This document shows positions 43,865 to 53,221 of a stretch of 64,000 nt of DNA, piece after piece. The DNA is from Kosakonia sacchari (GTDB lineage Bacteria; Pseudomonadota; Gammaproteobacteria; Enterobacterales; Enterobacteriaceae): the NCBI GenBank assembly GCA_900109485.1, contig FOAY01000005.1:1-64000 (forward strand), in the 5' to 3' direction. A program made the position numbers and the translations under genes. Position 1 is the stretch's first letter, and every line of letters begins with the position of its first letter. The notes beneath the pieces are model-generated. The model was not told the origin of the DNA. It saw nothing but the letters and a program-made list of their open reading frames with translations, and made no database searches.

Positions 43865-43935
43865 CGTCTCCCCTTCATCACGTCTCCTGATATGCAATTA
43901 ATCATAGAAGCACGATGATTTATAAACCAAATAAC

Positions 43936-45177
43936 TCAGACTTTTTTGCGGCTCGTCAGCGACGGCGAGATGCGTTGGGGCCAGTTGATGGGGGAAACGC
44001 CATTGAGTACCGGGCGGGCAAACAGGAATCCCTGGAAGCGTTGAACGCCCACCGCTTCCAGCCAGCACCACTCTTCGATTTTTTCGACGCCTTCAGCCAC
44101 CACGGTGATTTGCAGTTCGGCGCAGCAATCGAGAATCGCTTTCACAATCGCCTGCTTCGGGCCGTGCAGATGAATGTCGGTGACAATGGTGCGGTCGATT
44201 TTGAGTTTGTCGGGCTGGAATTTTGCCAGCAGCGACAGCCCGGCGAAACCGGAACCAAAATCATCAATCGCCAGGCCAATTCCGGCGGCGCGAAGCTGGC
44301 GAATGGCCCAGGTGAACTCTTCGTAGCCGGAAATCACCTCATCTTCCGTCACTTCCACGATGATTTGTCCGGGATTGAGATGATTGCGGGTGATGTGGTT
44401 GAGCAGAATGTCCACCGCGCCGGGAATTTTCACCAGCGACATCGGTAACAAATTGATGGCCACTTTGTGGTTGCCAATGCCCAGGCGCCTGGCCATCGCC
44501 AGCGCCCAGCCCTTGGAAGCGAGATCCGCTTCATGCAGCTTGTTGGGCGCAATGGTGGCGAAATACTCCTGCGGACTGCCGCCGTTCGGCCCGCGGATCA
44601 GCGCTTCCAGCGAAGAGATATTGCCGCGCAGCGGTTCAATGATCGGCTGAAAAGCGAACTGGCACGGCTGGCCTTCAGTAATCGGCGCGCTGGCGTTGTC
44701 GAACGGTGGTTTTTTTATGGTGAAAGACCACTGCTCCGGCCCGGTATTGCGTACCCCGCCATTGCTTTTCGGCGAGGCGATAAAATTGCGGATAAATTTG
44801 TAAACCCGATCGTTGCTCGCCAATTGATACTTCAGCGTGCCAAAACGCAGAATCGCGCGCAGCACGGCGGGCGCTGTCATAGCGCAGAGATCAAACAGCA
44901 TCATGCCGCGATCGACAAACCGGCGGCGCGGCGCATAATCACGCAATAATTCAACCACATTGCTGTGGCGGGTATCCCGGTTTATGCGCTCATAGACCAC
45001 ATTTACTGCGGCCAGCGGCCCTTCAAGAACCTGTAAGAAATGATCGCCATCGAACAGTAAAATCCCCGTGACCTGCAACTGAGAATTGCGCAGATTTGCT
45101 CGCTCGACAAGTGACGTCAGCTGAGAGGGATCTAATGTGCAATTCAGGCGGCTACGGTAAATCAAAGTCGCTAACAC
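43936..45177 (-). CDS. BLUF-EAL blue-light-regulated c-di-GMP phosphodiesterase
   Basis: A 413-residue protein resembling Klebsiella BlrP1. The N-terminal BLUF domain (1-100) binds FAD: Tyr7 in LIYRS, Asn in RNSQLQVTGILLF, and Gln in FLQVLEG of the photocycle are present. The C-terminal EAL domain (about 160-400) keeps SSLEALIRGP, the metal and substrate residues NLLPMSL, EVTEDEV, DDFGSGFAG and VVAEGVE, so it should be catalytically active, unlike E. coli BluF whose EAL is degenerate. Light would stimulate c-di-GMP breakdown. Confidence 0.92.
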   Translation of the reverse strand: MLATLIYRSRLNCTLDPSQLTSLVERANLRNSQLQVTGILLFDGDHFLQVLEGPLAAVNVVYERINRDTRHSNVVELLRDYAPRRRFVDRGMMLFDLCAMTAPAVLRAILRFGTLKYQLASNDRVYKFIRNFIASPKSNGGVRNTGPEQWSFTIKKPPFDNASAPITEGQPCQFAFQPIIEPLRGNISSLEALIRGPNGGSPQEYFATIAPNKLHEADLASKGWALAMARRLGIGNHKVAINLLPMSLVKIPGAVDILLNHITRNHLNPGQIIVEVTEDEVISGYEEFTWAIRQLRAAGIGLAIDDFGSGFAGLSLLAKFQPDKLKIDRTIVTDIHLHGPKQAIVKAILDCCAELQITVVAEGVEKIEEWCWLEAVGVQRFQGFLFARPVLNGVSPINWPQRISPSLTSRKKV

Positions 45178-45282
45178 AAGAAGTTACCCTCAGAATGCCT
45201 GGAAAAAAAACAATTAGATGATGCAATCTCGCGATCTTAGCAAGATTGCAAGCATTCAGTTCGTTGATTAAGGGGCATTCTG

Positions 45283-45930
45283 TTAGCGTTCTCGCTGGCT
45301 TAAAATGGTGAGTCGGGCACGATAACCGTTACGAATGTGTTGACAAGCTGCTTCCTGTGCGGCAAGGCGGTCCCGACGCGCCAGCGCATCAACAATCGCC
45401 TGATGCTCGCGCTTCGCCTCTTCGGCCCGTTCTTTTAGCTCGTAGGTGGTGCTGCGCAACAGTGACAAATGGATGCGCAAATTATCCAGCATTTCGTTCA
45501 GATAGGGATTGTGCGTGGCACGGTAAATCTGGCGGTGGAACATCCGGTTATGATCGTGCAGCGCTTTGCTGTCGGTGAGCGTCGCTTCGTTGTTGATCAT
45601 CTCCTGCAATAGCGCAATCTCTGCGTCCGACGCGGCGGCAACCGCCAGATCCATTGCCAGACGCTCCAGCCCTTCGCGCACATCAAACAACTGGCGAAGA
45701 CGTTCATAGCTGATATGCGCAATGATCAGCCCGCGTTGCGGACCGGGTTCGGCAAGACCCAGCGTTTCCAGCCGGTGCAGCGCTTCACGGATGGGCGTGC
45801 GGCTCAGGCCAAACTGTTCCGCCAGCCGCGTTTCCTGCAAACGTTCTCCGGGTTGCAGTTCACCTGCTTCAATAGCGGAAAGCAATATTTCAAAAGGCGT
45901 CAAGCCTGCGTCGCGACCCGTCGATTTCAC
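45283..45930 (-). CDS. GntR-family regulator, FadR/FCD subgroup
   Basis: A 215-residue regulator. The winged helix (about 10-75) has the GntR pattern GERLQETRLAEQFGLSRTPIREALHRLE, of which the recognition part is LSRTPIREAL. The FCD effector domain (about 80-205) keeps metal-binding-type residues (DVREGLERLA, HDHNRMFHRQIY). It is divergent from the MmgE/PrpD genes. A TTGTATACAA operator of the form typical for FCD regulators lies in the shared promoter, and a close copy lies before the Aap-type transporter, so it probably represses both until a carboxylate-type effector binds. Confidence 0.88.
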   Translation of the reverse strand: MKSTGRDAGLTPFEILLSAIEAGELQPGERLQETRLAEQFGLSRTPIREALHRLETLGLAEPGPQRGLIIAHISYERLRQLFDVREGLERLAMDLAVAAASDAEIALLQEMINNEATLTDSKALHDHNRMFHRQIYRATHNPYLNEMLDNLRIHLSLLRSTTYELKERAEEAKREHQAIVDALARRDRLAAQEAACQHIRNGYRARLTILSQRER

Positions 45931-46098
45931 GTTTTTAGCTCCGTTTAACTGTTCTTTATTGGCCTTAATTAAGGCTGTGCACCCTGCCGTAGCATCTTGC
46001 CACAGGAAAGGTAACGCTTTTGCTTTTTTTGTTCTGAGCTTATCTAAAAATTATCTTTTGACGTTTGCATAATGGCTGCTATGTTTATTTTATATTCA

Positions 46099-46108
46099 TT
46101 GTATACAA
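46099..46108. promoter_or_regulatory. GntR/FCD operator upstream of mmgE/prpD pair
   Basis: TTGTATACAA is a perfect palindrome 77 bases upstream of the first MmgE/PrpD start in the divergent GntR promoter region. It matches the TNGTATACNA-type sites of FadR-subfamily GntR regulators. Confidence 0.65.
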
Positions 46109-46184
46109 ATGAATTCAATATAAGACAAAACGAATTTTTGACATTTTTATTTGTAAGCCAACACCAGGGAAATCTTGTTTCACA

Positions 46185-47549
46185 ATGACAAATAATGCAG
46201 ATGGTGAACTAACCCGCGGAGAACAGCTAAGCCATTTTATCAGCCATGCTAACCAACTCACCGTGCCGCCAGCCGTGCGACATGAAGCTAAACGCGCACT
46301 GATCGATTTTCTTGGCGTCGCGCTCGGCGCCGTCAATGATGATGCGGTTAATGCGGTTCGCAAGGTGGCTAAAACATGGAATGCTTCCGGTGAATCGCGC
46401 ATTTTCCTTTCCGGTACGACCACCCCCGCGCTTGCCGCACTGATTAACGCCACCATGGCGCATGCCGCCGATTACGACGATACCCACCCTGCTGGCGCCG
46501 GTCATCCGGGCGGCCCTTGCTGGTCTACCGCGCTGGCGATGGCGCAGGCGTATCCGCTGGATGAAGAGCAGGTGCTGCTGGCATTTATCGCCGGCTTTGA
46601 AGTGATGGCGAAACTCGGCGGCGGTTGGGTGCCGGGCGTCGGACGTAATCTGCAACGCCGTGGTTTTCATCCCACTTCCGTGGTTGGACGCGCCGGTGCC
46701 GCGGCCGTTGCAGCGGTAATTTTGCAGCTTTCACAAGAACAGGTGCGTAACGCGCTCGGCGCGGCAGCCACCATGATGGGCGGTTTGCAGAAATCGTCCG
46801 GCACGCACGGCAAACCCTTCCACGCCGGTAAAGCGGCGATGGATGGCATTCTTGCGGCGCAACTGGCGGCTGAGGATTTTGTCGGCGCACACCATTTTTA
46901 TGAAGCGGACGGCTGGGTAAAAATCTTTATCCAGGACGGCAGCGCCGAGATCCCTCCCCTCGATTTCGGCGAAAGCTGGGAACTGCTGACCAACGGCTAC
47001 AAGCTGTACGCCAGTTGTCGCGGCACGCACGCCTCCATCGAAACGGCGCGCAAAATTTATCCGCAATTACAGGGGCGGAAAATCACCCGTATCGCGGCGA
47101 AAGTTCACCCGATGGGGATGGTGAATGCCGGGATCATGAATCCCCGCACGCCGCTGGAAAGTAAATTTAGTATTCCACACTGCATCACACTCGCCCTGAG
47201 TGGTTATGCGCTGACCGACACCGATTTCACCCAGACCACGGTTGACGATCCCCGCCCGCGCGCCCTGCTGCCGCTGCTGGAAGTTGAGGCGGTGGACGGG
47301 CAATCCGCCAGCTCGGCATTTATTGATGTCTGGCTGGACGACGGTTCGGTTATCCACGCACATACTGATGTTTATCGCGGGCATGCGCAAAATCCGCTGA
47401 GCGATGAAGAGTTACGCGCCAAGTTTGACGCCCTCACCATCCCCGTCCTCGGCGCAGAACGTAGCGCTGCCCTGTATGACGCTGCCGCCCATTTTGAGCG
47501 CCCGGGTTCTCTGGCGCTGATCGCCGGACTGCTGGCTGGCGATCACTGA
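46185..47549 (+). CDS. MmgE/PrpD-family protein, first paralogue
   Basis: A 454-residue member of the MmgE/PrpD superfamily (2-methylcitrate dehydratase, cis-aconitate decarboxylase, iminodisuccinate epimerase). The all-helical lid domain includes AALINATMAHAADYDDTHP (about 84-102), GRNLQRRGFHPTSVVG and GTHGKPFHAGKAA, all expected active-site blocks. CRGTHASIETA and the central KVHPMG follow. No metal or Fe-S cluster is expected. Its partner, the TSUP carrier and the amino-acid-type ABC transporter suggest it works on an imported dicarboxylate or amino-dicarboxylate rather than in propionate metabolism; no prpBC genes are near. Confidence 0.85.
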   Translation: MTNNADGELTRGEQLSHFISHANQLTVPPAVRHEAKRALIDFLGVALGAVNDDAVNAVRKVAKTWNASGESRIFLSGTTTPALAALINATMAHAADYDDTHPAGAGHPGGPCWSTALAMAQAYPLDEEQVLLAFIAGFEVMAKLGGGWVPGVGRNLQRRGFHPTSVVGRAGAAAVAAVILQLSQEQVRNALGAAATMMGGLQKSSGTHGKPFHAGKAAMDGILAAQLAAEDFVGAHHFYEADGWVKIFIQDGSAEIPPLDFGESWELLTNGYKLYASCRGTHASIETARKIYPQLQGRKITRIAAKVHPMGMVNAGIMNPRTPLESKFSIPHCITLALSGYALTDTDFTQTTVDDPRPRALLPLLEVEAVDGQSASSAFIDVWLDDGSVIHAHTDVYRGHAQNPLSDEELRAKFDALTIPVLGAERSAALYDAAAHFERPGSLALIAGLLAGDH

Positions 47550-47574
47550 TTCATTTTTGGTACAGGACATTATC

Positions 47575-48897
47575 ATGACCATTGCCCGACAACTTGCCGG
47601 TAATTTGCTGGCGTTCTCCCGGCAGGCTTTCCCGCAGGCGGCGTACGCCCAGGCCCGCACCGCGATTATCGACACGCTCGGCGTGACGCTGGCCGGTGGC
47701 GTTCAGGAAGGCGCTGTGAAATTGCGCAGCGTGATTGTGCCGAGCGCTGCCAGCGGCAACAGCCGCGTATTCGGAACTGATCTGAAACTGAACGCGCTGG
47801 ATGCCGCGCTGCTGAACGGCGTCTCCTCTCACCTGCTCGATTTTGATGATTCCAATTCCTGGCTGCACGGCCATATTTCCGTGGCGGTTTTGCCTGCGCT
47901 GCTGGCGCTGGCGGATGAACAGGATCTGAATGGCGATGCGGTGCTGCGCGCCTATATTACAGGCTATGAAACGGCGGTACGTATGGGCAAGGCGGTCAGC
48001 CCTTTCCAGTATCGTCATGGCTGGCACCCGACGACCACGGTCGGTGTGTTTGCAGGCGTTGCCGCCTGTGCGGTGCTCCTTGCACTGAATGAAGAGCAGA
48101 CGGCCACCGCGCTGTCGATTACCGCCTCGCTGGCCGGTGGCATCAAATCCAATTTCGGCAGTGAAACCAAAGCGCTGGCGGTGGGCCAGGCGGCACGCAG
48201 CGCAGTAATGGCCTGCAAACTGGCACAAAGCGGTTTTACCGCCGGGCAACGCGCGTTTGAACAACACCAGGGGTATTTCCATGTCTACAACGGCGTGGAG
48301 AATGTGGATTCGCTGCCGCTGACCGAAAGCTGGAATGAACCGCCCTTTATTCTCGATACGGTGAAAAGCAATAATTACAAATACTTCCCCTGCTGCTACG
48401 CTATTTTGTCACCGCTTGATGGGGTGCTGGCATTGCGCGAAGAGACCGGCCTGCAACCGCACGAGGTTGAGCGGATCGCCGTGCAGGTTCACCCGATTCG
48501 TTTTCCGCATATTAATATTCCTGAGCCGGTCAATCCGCTGGCCGGAAAGTTCAGCCTGCACTACTGCGTGGCGCGGGCGTTTGTCACCGGTTTGCTGACG
48601 CTGGATGATTTTATTGATGATGCGCTGTTCGCCGATCCGGCCACGCAAACATTAATGCGCAAAGTGACGCTGGAGCGTCATGAGGAAGAGATCACCCACA
48701 GCGCGTTTGTGACGCTCACCACCACCGACGGGCGTGAGTTTACACGGCGCGTCGCCGGAGCGCGGGGCTCCAGCCCGGCCATTCCGCTACCGGATAATTT
48801 GATTGAACAGAAGTTTCTTGACTGCGCCAGCCGCGTGCTGCCGAAAGAAGCAGCGCAGGCGCTCTATCAACGCCTGCTGCACGATGATTTTCGCTAA
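47575..48897 (+). CDS. MmgE/PrpD-family protein, second paralogue
   Basis: A 440-residue paralogue of the preceding gene, divergent in sequence but collinear in motifs: SSHLLDFDDSNSWLHGHIS, YRHGWHPTTTVG, GSETKALAVGQAARS and HPIRFPHINIP. The first paralogue has DYDDTHPAGAGHP where this one has DFDDSNSWLHGH, so the two active sites probably fit different stereoisomers or sequential intermediates. The start at 47575 has AGGA at proper spacing; the preceding TTG is less likely. It is 25 bases after the first paralogue and 11 before the TSUP gene. Confidence 0.85.
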   Translation: MTIARQLAGNLLAFSRQAFPQAAYAQARTAIIDTLGVTLAGGVQEGAVKLRSVIVPSAASGNSRVFGTDLKLNALDAALLNGVSSHLLDFDDSNSWLHGHISVAVLPALLALADEQDLNGDAVLRAYITGYETAVRMGKAVSPFQYRHGWHPTTTVGVFAGVAACAVLLALNEEQTATALSITASLAGGIKSNFGSETKALAVGQAARSAVMACKLAQSGFTAGQRAFEQHQGYFHVYNGVENVDSLPLTESWNEPPFILDTVKSNNYKYFPCCYAILSPLDGVLALREETGLQPHEVERIAVQVHPIRFPHINIPEPVNPLAGKFSLHYCVARAFVTGLLTLDDFIDDALFADPATQTLMRKVTLERHEEEITHSAFVTLTTTDGREFTRRVAGARGSSPAIPLPDNLIEQKFLDCASRVLPKEAAQALYQRLLHDDFR

Positions 48898-48908
48898 CGG
48901 GACGCAAA

Positions 48909-49664
48909 ATGGGTCTGACGTTAATTCCACCTGAGATCACACCGCTGTTTGCGGCGGTGATGGTATTTTGCAGTTTCCTCACTTCGGCACTGACCGCGGC
49001 AATGGGATTGGGTGGCGGTACGGCCCTGCTGGCGATCATGGGGCTGGGCATGCCGGTCAGCAGCCTGATGCCGGTGCATGGTTTGGTGCAACTCGGTTCG
49101 AATCTGAGCCGGACGCTGATCCAGCGCATGTATGTCGTCTGGCCGCTGGTGCTGTGGTTTCTGCTCGGTTGCGCTGTCGGCATTGCCGTTGGCGCGCCGG
49201 TAGCTGCGGTGATCCCGGACAGCGTTGCGCGCATTGCGCTGGGGCTGTTTATTCTCTGGTCGGTGTTACGCAAACGTGGCGAACAAAAACCGCTCAGCCG
49301 TCCGTTTTTCATTATCGGCGGTGGGATCAGCAGCCTGGGCACGATGATCGTTGGCGCGACCGGGCCGATGGTGGCCGGGCTTATCAGCTCGCAAGGGTTG
49401 AAACGCCAGCCGCTGATCGCCACGCATGCCACCTGTATGGTGTTGCAACACGGGCTGAAAATTCTGGCGTTCGGGTTGATGGGGTTTGCGTGGGCCAACT
49501 GGCTACCCGTGCTGGCGGCGATGATTATCAGCGGCGCGCTTGGCACCTGGCTGGGAACGCGGGTGCTGGATAATGTGCCGGAGCGGCTGTTTCGCATTCT
49601 GTTCCGCCTGACCATGATCCTGCTGAGCGCACAGTTGCTGTGGCAAGGTGTACAGCGCTGGTAA
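48909..49664 (+). CDS. TSUP-family carrier (TauE/SafE)
   Basis: A 251-residue inner-membrane protein with seven to eight helices. The family repeats LTAAMGLGGGTALLAIMGLG near the N-terminus and LGTMIVGATGPMVAGLI in the second half are typical of TauE/SafE carriers, which move sulfite, sulfoacetate or other small organic anions. It lies in the same operon as the two MmgE/PrpD genes and probably exports or imports an intermediate or by-product. No sulfonate-degrading gene is adjacent, so a sulfur link is not established. Confidence 0.84.
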   Translation: MGLTLIPPEITPLFAAVMVFCSFLTSALTAAMGLGGGTALLAIMGLGMPVSSLMPVHGLVQLGSNLSRTLIQRMYVVWPLVLWFLLGCAVGIAVGAPVAAVIPDSVARIALGLFILWSVLRKRGEQKPLSRPFFIIGGGISSLGTMIVGATGPMVAGLISSQGLKRQPLIATHATCMVLQHGLKILAFGLMGFAWANWLPVLAAMIISGALGTWLGTRVLDNVPERLFRILFRLTMILLSAQLLWQGVQRW

Positions 49665-49738
49665 TAATTCCTTCGGCAGCGTCTGAATATGCTTTACTGA
49701 ATTCGTTCTTTGCTAAATGCGTCATGGATGGCGAACAT

Positions 49739-49748
49739 AGGTATACAA
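49739..49748. promoter_or_regulatory. Second GntR/FCD-type operator
   Basis: AGGTATACAA matches the operator at 46099 in 8 of 10 positions and lies 70 bases upstream of the substrate-binding protein gene, in the same relation as the first site to its gene (77 bases). Confidence 0.5.
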
Positions 49749-49818
49749 ACGGACACGATAGTAAACAGTAATAAATACAGTTAATTAATCGGATAGCAAC
49801 TTTTAAAAAGGATAGCCC

Positions 49819-50865
49819 ATGCTGAAAAGAACCCATCTTGCTGCGTCAGTTCTGTTGCTGGCGCTGGGCAGTTTGTTGATGCCTGCTCAGGCGGAAAATG
49901 CCCCTGTTACAAATGGCGATACCCTGAAGAAAATCAAGGCCCGCGGTGAACTGGTTTGCGGTGTTCACCCTGCCCGTCACGGTTTTGCCGCCATCAACAG
50001 CAAAGGTCAGTGGGAAGGCCTGGATGTTGATTTCTGCCGTGCGCTGGCATCGGCGGTATTTGGCGATCCGTCAAAAGTCCGTTTCACCCCGCTGTCGACG
50101 GCGCAACGCTTTATGGCGCTGCAATCCGGCGAAGTGGACGTGCTGTCGCGTAATACGACGGCGACATTAACCAATGACGTTGCGCTGGGTATCAGCTTCG
50201 CGCCGCCTAACTTTTATACCGGCACCGGTTTTATGGTGCGTGCCAATAGCGGCGTGAAGAAAATTGAAGATCTCGACGGCGCAACCGTTTGTGTCACGCC
50301 GAGCAGCACCGAACGTAATGTGGCGCAGATTTTCGGTTCGCGCAATTTGCACTACACCCCGGTAGTTATCGAGAACAATAAAGAGTATGTGGCAGCCTAT
50401 CTCTCCGGGCGCTGTGATGTGATCGCCCGCGACAAAGTGGCGCTGCCGGGTATTCTGGCGTTTGATACCGACAAGCCGCAGGATCACGTGATCCTGCCAG
50501 GAATGTACTCAAAAGAACCGCTGGCGATGGCGGTGCGTAAAGGCGACAGCCAGTGGTACGACATTGTGAAATGGGTGGTTTACGCCACTTTTGATGCCGA
50601 AGAGATGGACGTCAACCAGGGCAACGTTGACGAAAAACTGAAGTCCACCGATCCGGATGTTCAGGGTCTGCTGGGCGTGACCGGTGGTTTTGGTCAGAAA
50701 CTCGGCCTCGATGACAAATGGGTGTACAACATCGTCAAACAGGTGGGCAACTACGGTGATATCTACAACCGTCATTTTGGCCCCAATAGCCCCGAACCGC
50801 TGGATCGCGATTTAAATAATCAGTGGAACAAAGGCGGCTTGCTTTACGGTTTGCCGATCCGCTAA
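49819..50865 (+). CDS. aapJ: Amino-acid ABC transporter substrate-binding protein, AapJ-like
   Basis: A 348-residue periplasmic binding protein. The Sec signal peptide ends near residue 25 (LLMPAQA). LKKIKARGELVCGVHPARHG and GKWEG-like GQWEGLDVDFCRALA are typical of the AapJ/BztA/YhdW group for polar L-amino acids. The following QSGEVDVLSRNTTATLTND and GRCDVIARDKVAL blocks belong to the ligand site. It heads the four-gene ABC cassette, with AAAAAGGAT as ribosome-binding site. Context suggests the true ligand may be an amino-dicarboxylate or related compound rather than general amino acids. Confidence 0.9.
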   Translation: MLKRTHLAASVLLLALGSLLMPAQAENAPVTNGDTLKKIKARGELVCGVHPARHGFAAINSKGQWEGLDVDFCRALASAVFGDPSKVRFTPLSTAQRFMALQSGEVDVLSRNTTATLTNDVALGISFAPPNFYTGTGFMVRANSGVKKIEDLDGATVCVTPSSTERNVAQIFGSRNLHYTPVVIENNKEYVAAYLSGRCDVIARDKVALPGILAFDTDKPQDHVILPGMYSKEPLAMAVRKGDSQWYDIVKWVVYATFDAEEMDVNQGNVDEKLKSTDPDVQGLLGVTGGFGQKLGLDDKWVYNIVKQVGNYGDIYNRHFGPNSPEPLDRDLNNQWNKGGLLYGLPIR

Positions 50866-50871
50866 CCGCAA

Positions 50872-50895
50872 GGCTGCCTTCAACCGGGGGCAGCC
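50872..50895 (+). terminator. Intercistronic stem-loop after binding-protein gene
   Basis: GGCTGCC/GGCAGCC (50872-50878 with 50889-50895) lies between aapJ and aapQ and is followed by CCCCTTTC. Such stem-loops commonly stabilise binding-protein mRNA and reduce read-through into permease genes. Confidence 0.55.
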
Positions 50896-50923
50896 CCTTT
50901 CACCCCGCTAAGAACAACGCTTA

Positions 50924-52144
50924 ATGATGAAACAGTCTGACAACTCCGGTACGACGGTGATGGTGTCTGCCACGACGCAACCGGCCGCCGCGTTTCGCCT
51001 TTTCACCTTTTTCGGCGGCAAAACCGTACGTAGCTGGTGCTATCAGCTGCTGCTGGCGCTGCTGTTAACAGGTTTTAGCTACTGGCTTTACAGCAATGTG
51101 GTGGCGAACCTGCATGCGCAGCGCATTGCTACCGGTTTTGGTTTTTTGCACCAGAGCGCGCAGTTCGCCATTGGCGAAACGCTGATTAGCTACACGCCGC
51201 AGGACAGTTACGCCCGCGCGCTCGCCGTCGGCCTGCTCAATACCCTGTATGTGACGCTGTGCGGCATTGTGCTGGCAACCGTGCTGGGGTTTATCGTCGG
51301 CATTGGCCGCGTCTCGAAAAACTGGCTGCTGGTGAAAATCTCGGTCACCTACGTTGAAATGTTGCGTAATGTGCCGGTGATTTTGCATGTGATTTTCTGG
51401 TCGATGGTGATCCGTAACCTGCCCGCACCGCGTGATGCAATTGCGTTGCCGGGCGGCTTCTTAACCAATCGTGGATTAACCTTTACCGTGCCGGCCGCTC
51501 ACAGTGGCTGGATGTGGGCTTTTGTTGCACTGCTGGTAGCCTGTGCGCTCAGTTTGCTGCTTTCGCTGGTAGCCCGCCGCTGGCGCGAGCGCCACGGCAA
51601 AATGCTGCCCACCGGGCGCATTCGGCTGGCGCTGATTATCGGCTTGCCGCTGCTGGCGTGGTGGTTGTGCGGCGCACCGCATGAGCTGAATCGTCCGGCG
51701 CTGCGCGGCTTCAATTTCCGCGGCGGGTTTAATATCACCCCGGAGTTTACTGCCCTGCTGCTTGGCATTGCGCTCTACTCATCTTCCTATATTGCCGAGA
51801 TCGTTCGCGCGGGCATTCAGTCTGTGCCGAAAGGCCAACTGGAAGCGGCGCGCGCGCTGTCGTTTTCGCCGTGGCACGTAATGCGCCATGTGGTGATCCC
51901 GCAGGCGATGCGGGTGATGGTGCCGCCGCTGGCGAGTAAGTATGTCAGCCTGGCGAAGAACAGCTCGATTGCCGTGGTTATCGGCTATCCGGAACTGGCG
52001 AATATCAGCAACACCATGATGAGCCAGACCGGCCAGGCGCTGGAGGCGATCGCCATTATGATGGTGGTCTATCTCATCATCAGCGGAACGACCTCACTGC
52101 TGATGAACCTGTTTAACCGCTACGTCGCCATTAAAGAGCGCTAA
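50924..52144 (+). CDS. aapQ: Amino-acid ABC transporter permease, AapQ-like
   Basis: A 406-residue inner-membrane permease of the His/Glu/Gln/Arg family, long as is typical for AapQ/BztB/YhdX. The EAA loop that contacts the ATPase reads PKGQLEAARALSFSPWHVMR, followed by VIPQAMRVMVPPLASKY. An additional pair of helices and a loop (about 175-250) precede the core, as in the Aap group. The first of two adjacent ATGs is used; no strong ribosome-binding site separates them. Confidence 0.9.
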   Translation: MMKQSDNSGTTVMVSATTQPAAAFRLFTFFGGKTVRSWCYQLLLALLLTGFSYWLYSNVVANLHAQRIATGFGFLHQSAQFAIGETLISYTPQDSYARALAVGLLNTLYVTLCGIVLATVLGFIVGIGRVSKNWLLVKISVTYVEMLRNVPVILHVIFWSMVIRNLPAPRDAIALPGGFLTNRGLTFTVPAAHSGWMWAFVALLVACALSLLLSLVARRWRERHGKMLPTGRIRLALIIGLPLLAWWLCGAPHELNRPALRGFNFRGGFNITPEFTALLLGIALYSSSYIAEIVRAGIQSVPKGQLEAARALSFSPWHVMRHVVIPQAMRVMVPPLASKYVSLAKNSSIAVVIGYPELANISNTMMSQTGQALEAIAIMMVVYLIISGTTSLLMNLFNRYVAIKER

Positions 52145-52153
52145 GGAACCGTT

Positions 52154-53221
52154 ATGCAAAATGCCGTGGTTTTCTGGCTGCGCCGTAATCTGTTCAGCAG
52201 CCTTGCGCAGACGGTACTGACGCTGCTGCTGTTAGCCGTAATGGGGCTGGTCGCTTCAACGCTGATCCGCTGGGGCATTATTGACGCCGTCGGTTTTCAC
52301 GGCACGGCAGAACAGTGCCGGGCCGCCACCGGCGCCTGCTGGGCGGTGATTGGCGAAAAGTATCGCCCGATCCTGTTTGGTCTTTATCCCTATGATGAGC
52401 AGTGGCGCGCAGCGCTGGCGATGCTGGTGTGGTTTGTCACTGTCGGTTTATCGCTCTCGCCGATGTGTTGGCACTCGCGCTTATTGTGGCCGCTGTGGCT
52501 GGTGTCGATTGCGCTGATGTCGGTGCTGATGAGCGGCGGTATCTTCGGGCTGAAAGCGGTGCCCTCTTCTGACTGGGGCGGTTTGCCGCTCACCCTGCTG
52601 CTCTTTTCCGGCACGGTGATCATTGGTATGCCGGTTTCGGTAATCCTCGCGCTCGGACGCCGTTCGCCACTGCCGTTCCTGCGCGGCCTGTCGGTCATTT
52701 TTATTGAAGGTCTGCGCGGCGTGCCGCTGATCACCATTCTGTTTGTCGCGGTGAATGTGTTCCCGCTGTTTTTACCGGCGGGAATGGAGGTCAATAAACT
52801 GCTGCGCGTGATTATTGGTATCGCGCTGTTCTTTGCCTGTTATCAGGCGGAAGTGATCCGTGGCGGTTTACAGGCGGTGGCGCGCGGCCAGTATGAAGCC
52901 GCTGCCGTGCTGAATCTGGGTTACTGGCACACCACCACGAAAATCGTGCTGCCGCAGGCGCTGCGCATCTGCCTGCCTGCGGTGACTAACCATATTATTG
53001 CGGCAATGAAAAACTCGTCGTTTGTCATCATCATTGGGTTGTTCGATGTGCTGACTGCTACGACTGCGGCGATGCAGGATCCGCAGTGGCGTCGCTACTA
53101 CATCGAAACCTACATATTCATTGGCAGTCTCTATTTAGTGTTTGGCTTTTTGCTTTCCCGTTATGCCGTGTGGGTAGAAAAACGCATTGATGCCAGCCGT
53201 AATCCTGAAGGAGTTTCCTGA
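52154..53221 (+). CDS. aapM: Amino-acid ABC transporter permease, AapM-like
   Basis: A 355-residue permease, the second membrane subunit of the cassette. The EAA loop is ARGQYEAAAVLNLGYWHTTTK followed by VLPQALRICLPAVTNH, and the N-terminal half carries extra helices as usual for AapM/BztC/YhdY. AAGGAACCGTT precedes the ATG. Its stop codon shares a base with the ATG of the ATPase gene (TGATG). Confidence 0.9.
   Translation: MQNAVVFWLRRNLFSSLAQTVLTLLLLAVMGLVASTLIRWGIIDAVGFHGTAEQCRAATGACWAVIGEKYRPILFGLYPYDEQWRAALAMLVWFVTVGLSLSPMCWHSRLLWPLWLVSIALMSVLMSGGIFGLKAVPSSDWGGLPLTLLLFSGTVIIGMPVSVILALGRRSPLPFLRGLSVIFIEGLRGVPLITILFVAVNVFPLFLPAGMEVNKLLRVIIGIALFFACYQAEVIRGGLQAVARGQYEAAAVLNLGYWHTTTKIVLPQALRICLPAVTNHIIAAMKNSSFVIIIGLFDVLTATTAAMQDPQWRRYYIETYIFIGSLYLVFGFLLSRYAVWVEKRIDASRNPEGVS

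Noticed and set aside
45220-45270. GCAATCT/AGATTGC dyad between the BLUF-EAL and GntR genes
   Set aside because: The loop is long (13 bases) and there is no T tract; too weak to call a terminator or operator.
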